Source of the DNA: Lachnospiraceae bacterium
GTDB taxonomy: Bacteria > Bacillota > Clostridia > Lachnospirales > Lachnospiraceae
Assembly (NCBI GenBank): GCA_022510545.1
Contig: JAFLTG010000027.1
Location: forward strand, 1 to 33,758
DNA length: 33,758 nt
Reading direction: 5' to 3'
The translations under genes were made by a program, and so were the position numbers. Within the stretch, counting starts at the first letter, position 1. Every line of letters starts with the position of its first letter. Positions 1-7,536 of this stretch are shown here, one piece after another. The notes under the pieces are model-generated. The model searched no databases, had not been told where the DNA came from, and saw only the letters and a program-made list of their open reading frames with translations.

Positions 1-34
1 CTGCTTTTTGTGGACTGTCTTTTTTTCTTGCCAT
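1..34 (-). CDS. Start of a probable IS256-type transposase (partial)
   Basis: Only the first eleven codons are in the window (MARKKDSPQKA), reading off the left edge. They follow an ATG at 34-32 with a GGAGG ribosome site 7 bases upstream. A basic MARKK-type N-terminus is common in IS256/Mutator-family transposases, and the upstream sequence contains GTGTAAA, a string often found in IS256-family terminal repeats. The family call is an inference from very little sequence. Another transposase or a small DNA-binding protein would fit too. Confidence 0.4.
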   Translation of the reverse strand, partial: MARKKDSPQKA

Positions 35-41
35 AATAAAA

Positions 42-81
42 CCTCCAAACTGGGTGATTTTATCTTACACCAGTTTGAAGG
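42..81 (-). promoter_or_regulatory. Hairpin that buries the ribosome site of the transposase-like gene
   Basis: On the reverse strand, bases 81-68 pair with bases 56-42 to give about 14 base pairs with one G-U and one bulged C; the loop is about 11 bases. The GGAGG at 46-42 lies inside the distal arm, so the folded RNA would hide the ribosome site of the gene starting at 34. Insertion sequences such as IS10 and IS50 use hairpins of this kind to block transposase translation from transcripts entering from outside. Confidence 0.5.
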
Positions 82-209
82 TTTACACAAACTTTGGGAT
101 TCTCCCCATATTATCCTTATCATCTATTATGAATGAAGTTACCGACTTTTATTGTATTCATTTCTGACACTATGTGTTATATCAACTTAGATAATAATTT
201 GAAGCAGCC

Positions 210-527
210 TCAGTCAATCTCAATTTGGGATATATCTACACCAGTTCTCATGCTAACATCTTTCTCCGCTTCTTTTCTATAACTTCCAATTCCATCTGCG
301 CTATTGTATTCAACATCAGCAAATTTATTAAAAAGTTCTAGTTCTGCTTGTGAATTGATATTAGAAGGTGCATTACTATCTATTATAATACCCGTACAAC
401 GAACAACGCCAGGAATATCCGGTCTATCTTCCTCAAATTCTACTGTAATTTTCTCTATTATATATGTGAGCTCCTTGCCCGCATCGTCATCTGAGTTAAT
501 AGTTATTTTGCCATCAAAAATTTCCAA
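210..527 (-). CDS. Acidic orphan protein, 105 residues
   Basis: I do not recognise this protein. The reading frame starts at a TTG codon (527-525) preceded by a perfect AGGAGG at 540-535 with 7 bases of spacing, which decides the start; no ATG is well placed. It is strongly acidic, with a DDD stretch near residues 13-15 and an Asp/Glu-rich C-terminus, and has no signal peptide or membrane segment. It stands alone on the reverse strand inside the mobile element, between the transposase-like gene and the XRE regulator. It may be cytosolic cargo, perhaps an immunity or inhibitor-type protein, but nothing in the sequence establishes that. Confidence 0.65.
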   Translation of the reverse strand: MEIFDGKITINSDDDAGKELTYIIEKITVEFEEDRPDIPGVVRCTGIIIDSNAPSNINSQAELELFNKFADVEYNSADGIGSYRKEAEKDVSMRTGVDISQIEID

Positions 528-540
528 AGTATAACCTCCT

Positions 541-888
541 TGCTAACATAACAATTTTTATTATGGTACACAAAGTGTAATATATCATTTAACCAATGTC
601 AAGTTATAAAATTAGTAATAGTCGATCAAAAAAAATAATCGATAAAAGTAGTGAATTGACGCATTCCTTACATATCACTCGGAAAAATAAAAAGGACAAA
701 TCATGTCTATATTTGTTTTCTAAGAATAAACTAAATTTGAAAAATATAATATACTCAACTATGGTTTATATGAGAATTTATGAATATTTTATGGGAGTAT
801 TCTGGCATAGGAGAGCATTACAGCATAGATGAGGTGTTTAATTAATTATTACAAAAAAGAAAACCACTGGATTTTAGTCTATTAGATA
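541..888. other. Gene-free stretch with a short palindrome
   Basis: No convincing gene is seen in these 348 very AT-rich bases. A perfect interrupted palindrome, TACAC-AAA-GTGTA, lies at 567-579, just upstream of the acidic gene that starts at 527, and could be an operator or part of its promoter. A 78-codon open frame at 596-832 has no ribosome site and no protein-like composition. Confidence 0.4.
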
Positions 889-1206
889 CTATTCCGTAAT
901 ATGCTGCAAGCCCTTAATTACAGCCATAACAGTATCTAATTGGACATCATCCAGTTTTCTTAATTCCTTTAGGATATTATTTATCTTAATTGGTTCAAAA
1001 TTATCTTCATCAAAAAAATCTTTAGGAGAAATCTGAAAATATTCACAAATGTAAAAGAAAGCCTGCATGGATGGAAATGTTTGCTTATTTTCAATACGGT
1101 TGATATAACTTTCATTCTGTCCTATTGCAAGGCTCATCTCTCTTGCGGATACATTTTTTTTGTTCCGTAATTCAATTATTCTCTCAACAAAGAAATCTTC
1201 AAACAT
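889..1206 (-). CDS. XRE-family transcriptional regulator
   Basis: This 105-residue protein has a Cro/C1-type helix-turn-helix over roughly residues 8-62: a first helix RIIELRNKK, the turn region SAREMSLAIGQNESYINRIENK, then PSMQAFFYICEYFQI, which is the usual XRE pattern. The C-terminal 40 residues form a short helical tail. The start follows a GGTGGTG ribosome site. It is transcribed divergently from the HNH nuclease gene at 1414, with about 200 bases between them that contain two tandem operator-like repeats. By family it is a DNA-binding repressor, probably controlling itself and the divergent cargo genes. The targets are inferred from position. Confidence 0.85.
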   Translation of the reverse strand: MFEDFFVERIIELRNKKNVSAREMSLAIGQNESYINRIENKQTFPSMQAFFYICEYFQISPKDFFDEDNFEPIKINNILKELRKLDDVQLDTVMAVIKGLQHITE

Positions 1207-1255
1207 AATCTATCACCACCCTATTTATGAAATTATAAAGTATAGCATATGTAAA

Positions 1256-1319
1256 ATTGGGATATAATACATCTTAAAATATATTGAAATGGGATAAATA
1301 ATATCTTATAATAATATCT
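1256..1319. repeat. Two tandem operator-like repeats
   Basis: Two imperfect copies of about 30 bases lie head to tail at 1256-1286 and 1288-1319. Each begins with TGGGATA, has ATCTTA in the middle and ends in an AATA-rich tail. Within each copy GGGATA and TATCTT-like halves face each other loosely. Their place between the XRE regulator and the divergent HNH gene suggests regulator binding sites; the first copy includes a TATAAT that could serve as a -10 box. Confidence 0.5.
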
Positions 1320-1413
1320 ATACAAACATTGTCAGAATAGGCAGGTACTTAACCCTTTGCAAATCTGATGTATGAGTATAGTTTTCATCTATAAAAAGTA
1401 ATGGAGGGGTGGA

Positions 1414-1773
1414 ATGGGAAGATTAGATAACAGATTTAAAGAAGTTATTGATGTATATAATTCAATAGATGATGAAAGAAATTATCGTGAAAGAGGATTG
1501 GAAAATACATCTTCAAATCATGGCTGGTACAAATGTATAAAGTGTGGTCAAAGTTATAGGAAAGGCGATATGGATATAGACCATATTGTTCCCCGTAGCT
1601 TGGGAGGTTCGTCATCAAGAGAGAATTTACAATGCATATGCAAGCATTGTAATCGTTCCAAAAGAGATAGTACAGTTGATACTAATGCAGATTTACAAAA
1701 AAGGAAGCGAGAACTTAGAAAGCAGGATAAAGAAGATATAAAATATCTTAAATCAGTATTTAAAAATAAGTGA
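1414..1773 (+). CDS. HNH endonuclease
   Basis: A 119-residue small HNH nuclease. The zinc and catalytic motif is clear: a first CIKCGQ pair near residues 41-45, then DIDHIVPRSLGG around residues 54-65 with the catalytic His, an Asn in ENLQCICKHCNRSKRD, and a second Cys pair. HNH proteins cut DNA with a metal ion and are common as homing, phage or defence nucleases. The start at 1414 follows GGAGGGG. The C-terminal 30 residues are highly charged and probably helical. It is followed after 16 bases by an unknown gene with a strong ribosome site, so the two are probably co-transcribed. Its substrate cannot be told from the sequence. Confidence 0.88.
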   Translation: MGRLDNRFKEVIDVYNSIDDERNYRERGLENTSSNHGWYKCIKCGQSYRKGDMDIDHIVPRSLGGSSSRENLQCICKHCNRSKRDSTVDTNADLQKRKRELRKQDKEDIKYLKSVFKNK

Positions 1774-1789
1774 TATAGGAGGAATAATT

Positions 1790-2215
1790 ATGGGATTAAT
1801 TGGTTCAATTTTAGGCGCCATAGCTCAGGAAGCTAGTAATGATATTAAAAGATACACAGGAGTTGACTTATACAAAGAGTTTCAAAACACAAGAAGTTCA
1901 TATGATGAATATAAAGAAACACAAAAAGATTATAGAGACTTAGTAGAAAATAAAGACGAATATATTCAAAAATACGGAAAAGATGCTTATTACGATATGA
2001 AAGATAAAGTTGAACAGGAAATGAATGGTGCCGGTGACATCTTTAGGAGTACCATCAGAAGCGATATAGGTAATGTATCTAATGACTCTTATGATAGATC
2101 AAAAACTCTTTTTCATAAAATGTCTGATGACCAGTTACGACATGTACGAACAAGTTCATTAAGTGATGAACAATATGATGCTTATCTTGAAGAATGTCAA
2201 AGAAGGGGTATATAA
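1790..2215 (+). CDS. Unknown 141-residue charged helical protein
   Basis: I do not recognise this protein. It begins with a short glycine/hydrophobic stretch (MGLIGSILGAIAQEA) that could be an amphipathic membrane-binding helix, then continues as a Tyr-, Asp- and Lys-rich, probably helical region. The last 30 residues (MSDDQLRHVRTSSLSDEQYDAYLEECQRRGI) resemble the short helical tails seen in some clostridial cargo proteins. An AGGAGG ribosome site precedes the ATG. It lies 16 bases after the HNH nuclease gene, so it may be its partner, inhibitor or simply cargo in the same transcript. That link rests on position only. Confidence 0.75.
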   Translation: MGLIGSILGAIAQEASNDIKRYTGVDLYKEFQNTRSSYDEYKETQKDYRDLVENKDEYIQKYGKDAYYDMKDKVEQEMNGAGDIFRSTIRSDIGNVSNDSYDRSKTLFHKMSDDQLRHVRTSSLSDEQYDAYLEECQRRGI

Positions 2216-2266
2216 GAAAATTTAATAGAAATATTTAATATTTTATAAAATGTAAATAAATCAAAT

Positions 2267-2282
2267 GATATAAGCTTATATC
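2267..2282. repeat. Perfect 16-base palindrome
   Basis: GATATAAGCTTATATC reads the same on both strands and lies in the 116-base gap between the 141-residue gene and the zinc-ribbon gene. There is no T tract after it, so an operator or an RNA hairpin is more likely than a classical terminator. Confidence 0.5.
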
Positions 2283-2331
2283 AAAGCTTCGTAATAATAA
2301 AAATAAGAAGAAAAATACAGGAGGATAAGAT

Positions 2332-3282
2332 ATGTTTTGCCCCAAATGTGGAAAAGAAATTGCAGAGGACACTAAGTTTTGTCCAAATTGTGGAATTCAA
2401 ATTATGTCTTCGGAAGACAAGGAAGCTAAAGTTGCTGCCCTAAAAAAAGAAAAATTTTCAAAGAAGAAAAAATGGGTTCTTCCAGTTGTGATAGTTTGTG
2501 TATTAATATTTTTAGTTGCTTTATTTGGTAGTGGGAGTTCCGAAACTTCTAACACTTCTGAATCTGAAAATGAAGATGTAGTATCTGTCACTAAAGAAGA
2601 ACAGGAGCAACTGCCAGAGGAAGAATCTAAGGAGGAATCAAAAAAAGAATCTGAGAAAGAATCAGGGGAAAAAATTGAGGAAGTTATAGAAGAACCTGTA
2701 GATGAATTGCAACAAGCAAAAGACTTTCTTGACTCAATAGGTTATATTGTAAGTGACGAAAACGCAGAATACTTTACAGATGATACATATATAGGATTGT
2801 ATAATCGTTACCAAGCAATCATAGCTAAATATGAAGGTGTCACCATAGATCAGATGAAAGACAGATTATGCGAAGACCTATGGTATAGCGAATATGAAGT
2901 TAGAAATAATTATGAAGACTATATGGTACTTGATGAATATGATTATGTAATGTCGACAGGTGAGGAATATAATGAGGAAGATGTTCCAGTGAATACTGAT
3001 ACGGTGTTATATACAGATGATATTGTAAATTGGGCGAGAAATGCATCCGCAGGCGAAGCTGTCACTATTAAAGGATTTGTAATTGGTGATATTATTATGT
3101 ATAATCCTCCCAAAATAAGAAACTGGATTAATTATAATGGTTCTTTTGTAACCGTTTGTATATATTATTCTGATGTAAGCAAGCTTATGAATGGCGATAG
3201 TATAACTGTTACAGGAACCTATGCTGGAAGAGGCGATATGAATGAAATAGAATTTAATGCAACATCTATTACTTTAGAATAG
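2332..3282 (+). CDS. Zinc-ribbon membrane protein
   Basis: A 316-residue protein. Residues 1-24 are a zinc ribbon with two CxxC knuckles (FCPKCGKEI and FCPNCGIQI). A Lys-rich stretch leads into one membrane helix at about residues 48-66 (WVLPVVIVCVLIFLVALFG). A low-complexity Glu/Ser/Lys linker follows to about residue 120, then a globular C-terminal region of about 195 residues. By the positive-inside rule the zinc ribbon is cytoplasmic and the C-terminal domain lies outside. The layout is common in Firmicutes proteins of unknown role. The end of the C-terminal part (GEAVTIKGFVIGDI ... ITVTGTYAGRG) looks like a small beta-barrel or OB-type fold, which is a guess. The start has AGGAGG upstream. 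Confidence 0.8.
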   Translation: MFCPKCGKEIAEDTKFCPNCGIQIMSSEDKEAKVAALKKEKFSKKKKWVLPVVIVCVLIFLVALFGSGSSETSNTSESENEDVVSVTKEEQEQLPEEESKEESKKESEKESGEKIEEVIEEPVDELQQAKDFLDSIGYIVSDENAEYFTDDTYIGLYNRYQAIIAKYEGVTIDQMKDRLCEDLWYSEYEVRNNYEDYMVLDEYDYVMSTGEEYNEEDVPVNTDTVLYTDDIVNWARNASAGEAVTIKGFVIGDIIMYNPPKIRNWINYNGSFVTVCIYYSDVSKLMNGDSITVTGTYAGRGDMNEIEFNATSITLE

Positions 3283-3456
3283 TATAAATTTGGAACAATA
3301 ATAATGCAGAAATACCTAAGTATTTCCAGTTGGAAATTGATAAATTAAATATTATTAGTTATATATCATATATATGTAAGAACCACTAATATATAGTTAT
3401 ATTAATTCCTGATTTACAGTAAGTTATTACCACTGCTATTAATGTAAATTTGTCAG

Positions 3457-3488
3457 AGGAGAATCCGCAAAGGGTTCTCCTTATTTTA
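3457..3488 (+). terminator. Rho-independent terminator
   Basis: Bases 3457-3466 pair with 3472-3481 (10 pairs, one G-U, five-base loop) and are followed by TTATTTT. It closes the cargo transcript that includes the zinc-ribbon gene. It lies within the 303-base gap 3283-3585, the rest of which is AT-rich and holds no gene that I can support. Confidence 0.7.
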
Positions 3489-3585
3489 ATGCAAATAATA
3501 CTAAAAACTCTTTATAAGAACTGTAATAGCTCTGCTCTATCAGGAACAGCCAAAAACAAAGCCAATATGAAAGGAGAAAAAAATT

Positions 3586-4518
3586 ATGGCAGCAAACGTA
3601 GAAACAATGTTTTACACAAGAGAAAAACCGTGGCATGGTTTAGGAACAAGAGTGGAGGAAGCTCCATCATCAGCGGACGCATTGCGTCTTGCAGGACTAG
3701 ATTGGCAGGTAATACAGGAGCCGATTTTTACGGATAAAGGTGATATCATCCCCGGCTACAAGGCAAACATCCGTGATAGCGACCACAAAGCATTAGGTGT
3801 AGTCACAGACCGCTACAAGATTATCCAAAACAGTGAAGCGTTCGCCTTTACAGATACGCTTCTTGGAAGCGGAGTCCGTTACGAAACCGCTGGTTCCTTA
3901 CAGGAGGGTAAAAGGGTTTGGATCCTTGCAAGGCTTCCGCATGAATACATCATTTCAGGAGAACGGATTTCTCCGTATCTTGTATTTTCAAATACTCATG
4001 ACGGAAGCGGTGCGGTAAAGGTTGCCCTTACTCCAGTGAGGGTCGTATGTAACAATACCCTTAACCTTGCACTGAATACCGCAAGCCGCTCTTGGTCTAT
4101 GATACATACCGGAAATATCAAGGATAAAATTCAGGAAGCCAAAGATGCCCTTTTCATGGCAGAGAAATACATGGACAGCCTTGGTAAAGAGTTTGAGAAT
4201 CTCCGTAGGAAGAAACTTACAGACACTCAGGTAAAAGAATATATTGAACTGCTTTTACCTATGGAAAAAGACGCAACTCCTATCCAGAGCAAGAATACAC
4301 TTAAGCTCAGAGAAAATTTACGGCTCCGCTATTATGATGCTCCGGATCTACAGGACATAGGTAACAATGCCTACCGTTTTATCAATGCAGTCTCTGACTT
4401 CGCAACACATTCAAATCCGCTTAGGAGAACGGCAAATTATAATGAGAATCTTTTTGGTCGGACTATGGATGGCAACCCTATGATTGACAAGGCATATCAG
4501 CTTGTAAGTGTAGCATGA
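3586..4518 (+). CDS. DUF932 (TIGR03299-type) phage/plasmid-like protein
   Basis: A 310-residue protein with the hallmark N-terminus of this family: MAANVETMFYTREKPWHGLG, followed by TDRYKIIQNSEAFAF and, mid-protein, LTPVRVVCNNTLNLAL. It is full length for the group. Family members occur on phages, plasmids and conjugative elements next to recombination and replication genes, but no biochemical role is established. Here it heads a block of higher GC than the cargo to its left, followed by the YqaJ-type exonuclease and the Rad52-like gene. The start is preceded by AAAGGAG. A role in element DNA processing follows from context only. Confidence 0.88.
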   Translation: MAANVETMFYTREKPWHGLGTRVEEAPSSADALRLAGLDWQVIQEPIFTDKGDIIPGYKANIRDSDHKALGVVTDRYKIIQNSEAFAFTDTLLGSGVRYETAGSLQEGKRVWILARLPHEYIISGERISPYLVFSNTHDGSGAVKVALTPVRVVCNNTLNLALNTASRSWSMIHTGNIKDKIQEAKDALFMAEKYMDSLGKEFENLRRKKLTDTQVKEYIELLLPMEKDATPIQSKNTLKLRENLRLRYYDAPDLQDIGNNAYRFINAVSDFATHSNPLRRTANYNENLFGRTMDGNPMIDKAYQLVSVA

Positions 4519-4669
4519 TAAAGATATGAATGGACATAATCAGTGATTCACGACTTTTAGTATAGTAAAAATGCTCTGCTTTAATCTTTTGGTCTATTGA
4601 ATGGCTGTAAGATAAATATAACACACGGAAAATAAAGGAGCAGACGGTCTTTATATTAAAAGTCGGGGA

Positions 4670-4786
4670 ATGCCATATTGGCAGAGATGGGCTTATCAGG
4701 CTGATTATAATAACGCAGGGAAAGGAAGTGTATTTTATGTATATAAAGATTTCAACAGCAAAAATGAGCATGGAAGAGTGGTGTAA
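4670..4786 (+). CDS. Possible small Trp/Tyr-rich protein overlapping the exonuclease start
   Basis: A 38-codon frame beginning MPYWQRWAYQADYNNAGKG has a protein-like, aromatic-rich composition and overlaps the first 59 bases of the exonuclease gene in another frame. The frame stays open about 57 bases further upstream without an ATG, and an AAGGAG lies at 4635-4640, too far from the ATG. It may be a small gene with an unusual start, or the remnant of a small element gene that lost its start. The rest of the gap 4519-4727 shows nothing else. Confidence 0.3.
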   Translation: MPYWQRWAYQADYNNAGKGSVFYVYKDFNSKNEHGRVV

Positions 4787-5669
4787 GCTTAGAAAGACCG
4801 GAATAGGCGGTTCGGATGCGGGAGCAGTCTGCGGTCTTAATCCGTACAGCAGTCCGGTCAAGGTATACCGTGACAAAACAAATGCTGAGGTTGATGAAGA
4901 GGAGGATAACGAGTCCATCCGTCAGGGGCACGATCTTGAAGACTATGTAGCCCAGAGGTTTATGGAGGCAACAGGGTTAAAAGTAAGGCGTTCAAATTAT
5001 ATGTACCGAAGCCTTGCTTATCCGTTCATGATAGCGGATGTAGACCGTCTGGTAGTCGGTGAAGATGCAGGACTTGAGTGTAAGACCGTCAGTGCCTACA
5101 ATTCAGACAAATGGAAAGATGGGGATATCCCTCTGCATTACATCATGCAGTGCTATCATTACATGGCTGTCACAGGGAAAAGAGCGTGGTATATAGCTGC
5201 AGCCATACTCGGCAGGGAGTTTGTATGGCGTAAACTTGAATGGGATGATGCAATCATTTCAGGGCTTATAGAAACAGAGAAATATTTCTGGAATGAGCAT
5301 GTGATGAAGAATAGAATGCCTGATCCGGACGGTTCAGAAGTTTATGATGAGATATTGGAGAAATATTTCCATACTTCAAGGAAAGCAAGCAGTATAGAAC
5401 TTGTAGGTTTTGATGAAAAACTTGACCGGAGGGAAGAAATACTCTCACAGATAGAAGAACTTCAGCAGGAACAGAAACAGATAGAGCAGGAGGTCAAACT
5501 CTATATGAAAGACAATGAGCTTGCCTCAAGCAGCAATTACAGGGTATCGTGGAGCAGCGTGGAAACCACAAGGCTGGATGCGAAGAGGATACGTGAGGAA
5601 AAACCGGAACTTTATCAGAACTATGCAAAGGTATCATCATCCAGACGGTTCCAGATAAAAGCAGCGTAA
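4728..5669 (+). CDS. YqaJ-type viral recombinase exonuclease
   Basis: A 313-residue PD-(D/E)XK nuclease of the YqaJ/lambda-exonuclease group. Visible motifs are GIGGSDAGAVCGLNPY (residues 22-37), a Glu-rich helix RQGHDLEDYVAQRF, IADVDRLV with the acidic metal ligand near residue 101, the ECK motif at 114-116, and the conserved Gln in MQCYHYM near 138. The C-terminal 80 residues are a coiled-coil-like region. Such enzymes chew 5' strands from DNA ends so that an annealing protein can pair the resulting single strands. The Rad52-like gene that follows is the expected partner. The ATG at 4728 has AGGAAG upstream; N-termini of this form (xISTxxMSxEEW) are usual in the family. Confidence 0.9.
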   Translation: MYFMYIKISTAKMSMEEWCKLRKTGIGGSDAGAVCGLNPYSSPVKVYRDKTNAEVDEEEDNESIRQGHDLEDYVAQRFMEATGLKVRRSNYMYRSLAYPFMIADVDRLVVGEDAGLECKTVSAYNSDKWKDGDIPLHYIMQCYHYMAVTGKRAWYIAAAILGREFVWRKLEWDDAIISGLIETEKYFWNEHVMKNRMPDPDGSEVYDEILEKYFHTSRKASSIELVGFDEKLDRREEILSQIEELQQEQKQIEQEVKLYMKDNELASSSNYRVSWSSVETTRLDAKRIREEKPELYQNYAKVSSSRRFQIKAA

Positions 5670-5683
5670 TTAAACTGCAGTAC

Positions 5684-5713
5684 AGGTAATTGCAGCAGAT
5701 TCTGAAATTACCT
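5684..5713 (+). other. Intercistronic hairpin
   Basis: AGGTAATT at 5684-5691 pairs perfectly with AATTACCT at 5706-5713 across a 14-base loop that can pair further (CAG with CTG). There is no T tract. It lies between the exonuclease gene and the next gene and could act in transcript processing or stability. Confidence 0.4.
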
Positions 5714-5745
5714 TAAAAACTGCAGACCTGGGAGGTGACATTGGC

Positions 5746-6123
5746 ATGAATGAAATGGAATTAAGGGAACTGCTTTTTGAGAGACTGCACATGGAAATAC
5801 AGCTTTTCAAAGATTCAATACTGTGTAAGAGCAAAGCGGACATTTATTCCTTTAGCTATAAGATAGAGATGTATGTAAATCTGTATGAGATCCTTGTAAT
5901 ACAGGCAGAACGGATGTCGGCAGCATTGCTTAGGAAGCTGATATACCAGCCGTCAGGCATACTTGAGGCTTTCTATCAAGAATGGCTGAGTAAGGATGAC
6001 AATTTCTATACGGAACTCAGGGAATATGTGGAAGATGAGCTTGATGCTTTACTGGCAGTAAGGGAAGTGATTAATGCAGGAAAGGAAGATGAAGATGGAG
6101 AAGAACTGGATAAGGCCGCTTAA
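5746..6123 (+). CDS. Unknown 125-residue helical protein of the recombination block
   Basis: I do not recognise a family. The protein is predicted to be almost all helical, rich in Leu, Glu and Tyr, with an acidic C-terminus (NAGKEDEDGEELDKAA). There is no signal peptide, membrane segment or cysteine motif of note. The start has GGGAGGTGA upstream. It sits between the exonuclease and the Rad52-like gene and overlaps the latter by about 29 bases, which suggests translational coupling and a role in the same pathway. Confidence 0.75.
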   Translation: MNEMELRELLFERLHMEIQLFKDSILCKSKADIYSFSYKIEMYVNLYEILVIQAERMSAALLRKLIYQPSGILEAFYQEWLSKDDNFYTELREYVEDELDALLAVREVINAGKEDEDGEELDKAA

Positions 6124-6814
6124 TGCGGATGAGATAGAATGCCGTGCATCTACGGTCAGTGAAAAAGGAGTGAGCCTCTTGCTTTATAAGGATGCAAGGG
6201 TGGACCAGAAAATACTGGATGACACATTCGGTATTTTCGGATGGCAGAGAACCCACCAGTGCATAGACGGAATCTTATACTGCACGGTTTCAGTCTACGA
6301 TAAGGAAACCGGCACATGGGTAGCGAAACAGGATGTTGGAACCGCCGGATTTGCGGAGAAGGAGAAATCCCAGGCATCGGATTCCTTTAAGAGGGCATGT
6401 TTCAACTGGGGAATTGGTCGTGAGCTTTACACGGCACCATTTATCTGGGTTCCAGCGGATAAGACAGACATTAAGAAGAAAGACGACGGGAGGTATTACT
6501 GTAATGACCGTTTCCGTGTAAGCTTCATCGGATATAACGATGACAGAGAGATTACGGAGCTGAAAATATTAAATTCCAAGGGAATTACAGTATATGAATT
6601 AAAGGCAAAAAGCTCAGGCGCAAAAGAGCCGGAGTCAAATACTCTGACCAAGGCACAGCTTGACTTACTTAACTCAGAGCTTAAGCGTACCGGGGTGACG
6701 CTGGAAGCGGTACAGGACAGATACGAGATACAGACACCGGAGACAATGAGTGAAAAGAATTATAACAGGATAATGGCTGCACTGGCAAAGACAAAGTCTG
6801 CAAAGGCAGCATAA
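6095..6814 (+). CDS. Rad52-like single-strand annealing protein
   Basis: A 239-residue protein of the Rad52/Sak type found in phages and integrative elements. The core is visible: FGIFGWQRTHQ, then DVGTAGFAEKEKSQASDSFKRACFNWGIGRELY over roughly residues 78-110, the Rad52-type helix that packs the ring and binds DNA. The C-terminal third (TLTKAQLDLLNSELKR...) is a flexible helical tail. By family it anneals complementary single strands, here those made by the YqaJ-type exonuclease two genes upstream. Three in-frame ATGs are possible (6074, 6089, 6095). I chose 6095 because AAAGGAAG lies at the right spacing, giving a 29-base overlap with the previous gene. Confidence 0.85.
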   Translation: MEKNWIRPLNADEIECRASTVSEKGVSLLLYKDARVDQKILDDTFGIFGWQRTHQCIDGILYCTVSVYDKETGTWVAKQDVGTAGFAEKEKSQASDSFKRACFNWGIGRELYTAPFIWVPADKTDIKKKDDGRYYCNDRFRVSFIGYNDDREITELKILNSKGITVYELKAKSSGAKEPESNTLTKAQLDLLNSELKRTGVTLEAVQDRYEIQTPETMSEKNYNRIMAALAKTKSAKAA

Positions 6815-6828
6815 CAGGAGGGAAATTT

Positions 6829-7470
6829 ATGGATTATGAAGAATTTAAAAGAAAGATATTGGATTGGGATTCCATCAAAGGATATATCTATCCCATCCTG
6901 CTTTCCACCAAGGAAAATGCAGAACTGCTGGAAAAACTGGTATCCATGCCTATGCTTGATCTTTCTGTTGCCTATATTATTCGTAAGGAAATGCCTAATG
7001 GATATTATGGTAGCGTGAAAATCAGTAAAGAGATGTTGGAATGTTACGGAATAAGCGCGCAGGAACTTCACAGACAGGCAATGGAAAATCTTGAACGAGA
7101 TGGATATGAATTTCAGGATATGCAGACTTTGGTTAAAAATTATCTGAGTGCAGAATTAAGCGGAATATGGAATGCCACTTCTAAACCACCTGTAGAGATG
7201 TACATACTTACAAACAACAAATCATACGGGGCTGCGGGCATTCTGAATAAAGAACTGATAAGGAAGTTTGCGGGGAAGCGGGATTATTATATATTACCGT
7301 CATCGTTACATGAGACTATTTTTGTTCCCGCATCTAATGAAAATGGCAAAGAAATGTTAGACAGCATGGTAAAAGAAGTAAATGCTGATGTTCTGGATGC
7401 AGAGGATGTACTTTCAGATCACAGCTACTTTTATGATGCTAAGGCAGATGAAATCAGGATGTGTGCTTAA
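6829..7470 (+). CDS. DUF5688 family protein
   Basis: A 213-residue protein whose C-terminal half matches the usual DUF5688 pattern: MYILTNNKSYGAAGILNKELIRKF, then DYYILPSSLHETIFVP, and EVNADVLDAEDVLSDHSYFYDA near the end. Other members are often about a hundred residues longer at the N-terminus, so this is a short version. The family is widespread in Lachnospiraceae mobile elements and has no known function. It follows the Rad52-like gene after 14 bases with an AGGAGGG ribosome site, so it is probably the last gene of that transcript. Confidence 0.8.
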   Translation: MDYEEFKRKILDWDSIKGYIYPILLSTKENAELLEKLVSMPMLDLSVAYIIRKEMPNGYYGSVKISKEMLECYGISAQELHRQAMENLERDGYEFQDMQTLVKNYLSAELSGIWNATSKPPVEMYILTNNKSYGAAGILNKELIRKFAGKRDYYILPSSLHETIFVPASNENGKEMLDSMVKEVNADVLDAEDVLSDHSYFYDAKADEIRMCA

Positions 7471-7475
7471 TTAGT

Positions 7476-7508
7476 ATAAGGTTGGAGGGGGCATTTCTCC
7501 AACCTTAT
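7476..7508 (+). terminator. Perfect hairpin after the DUF5688 gene
   Basis: ATAAGGTTGGAG (7476-7487) pairs perfectly with CTCCAACCTTAT (7497-7508) over 12 base pairs with a 9-base loop. No T tract follows; instead the ribosome site of the 26-codon gene comes 12 bases later. It may be a leaky terminator, an RNA end protector, or a structure that affects expression of the micropeptide. Confidence 0.55.
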
Positions 7509-7536
7509 ATAAGTTTCAGTAGGAGGTGGGTTTATA

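Noticed and set aside
596-832. 78-codon plus-strand frame
   Set aside because: No ribosome site, no recognisable motif, and composition like random AT-rich DNA.
3450-3737. 95-codon frame overlapping the DUF932 start
   Set aside because: It runs through the terminator hairpin and then overlaps the well-supported DUF932 gene in another frame.
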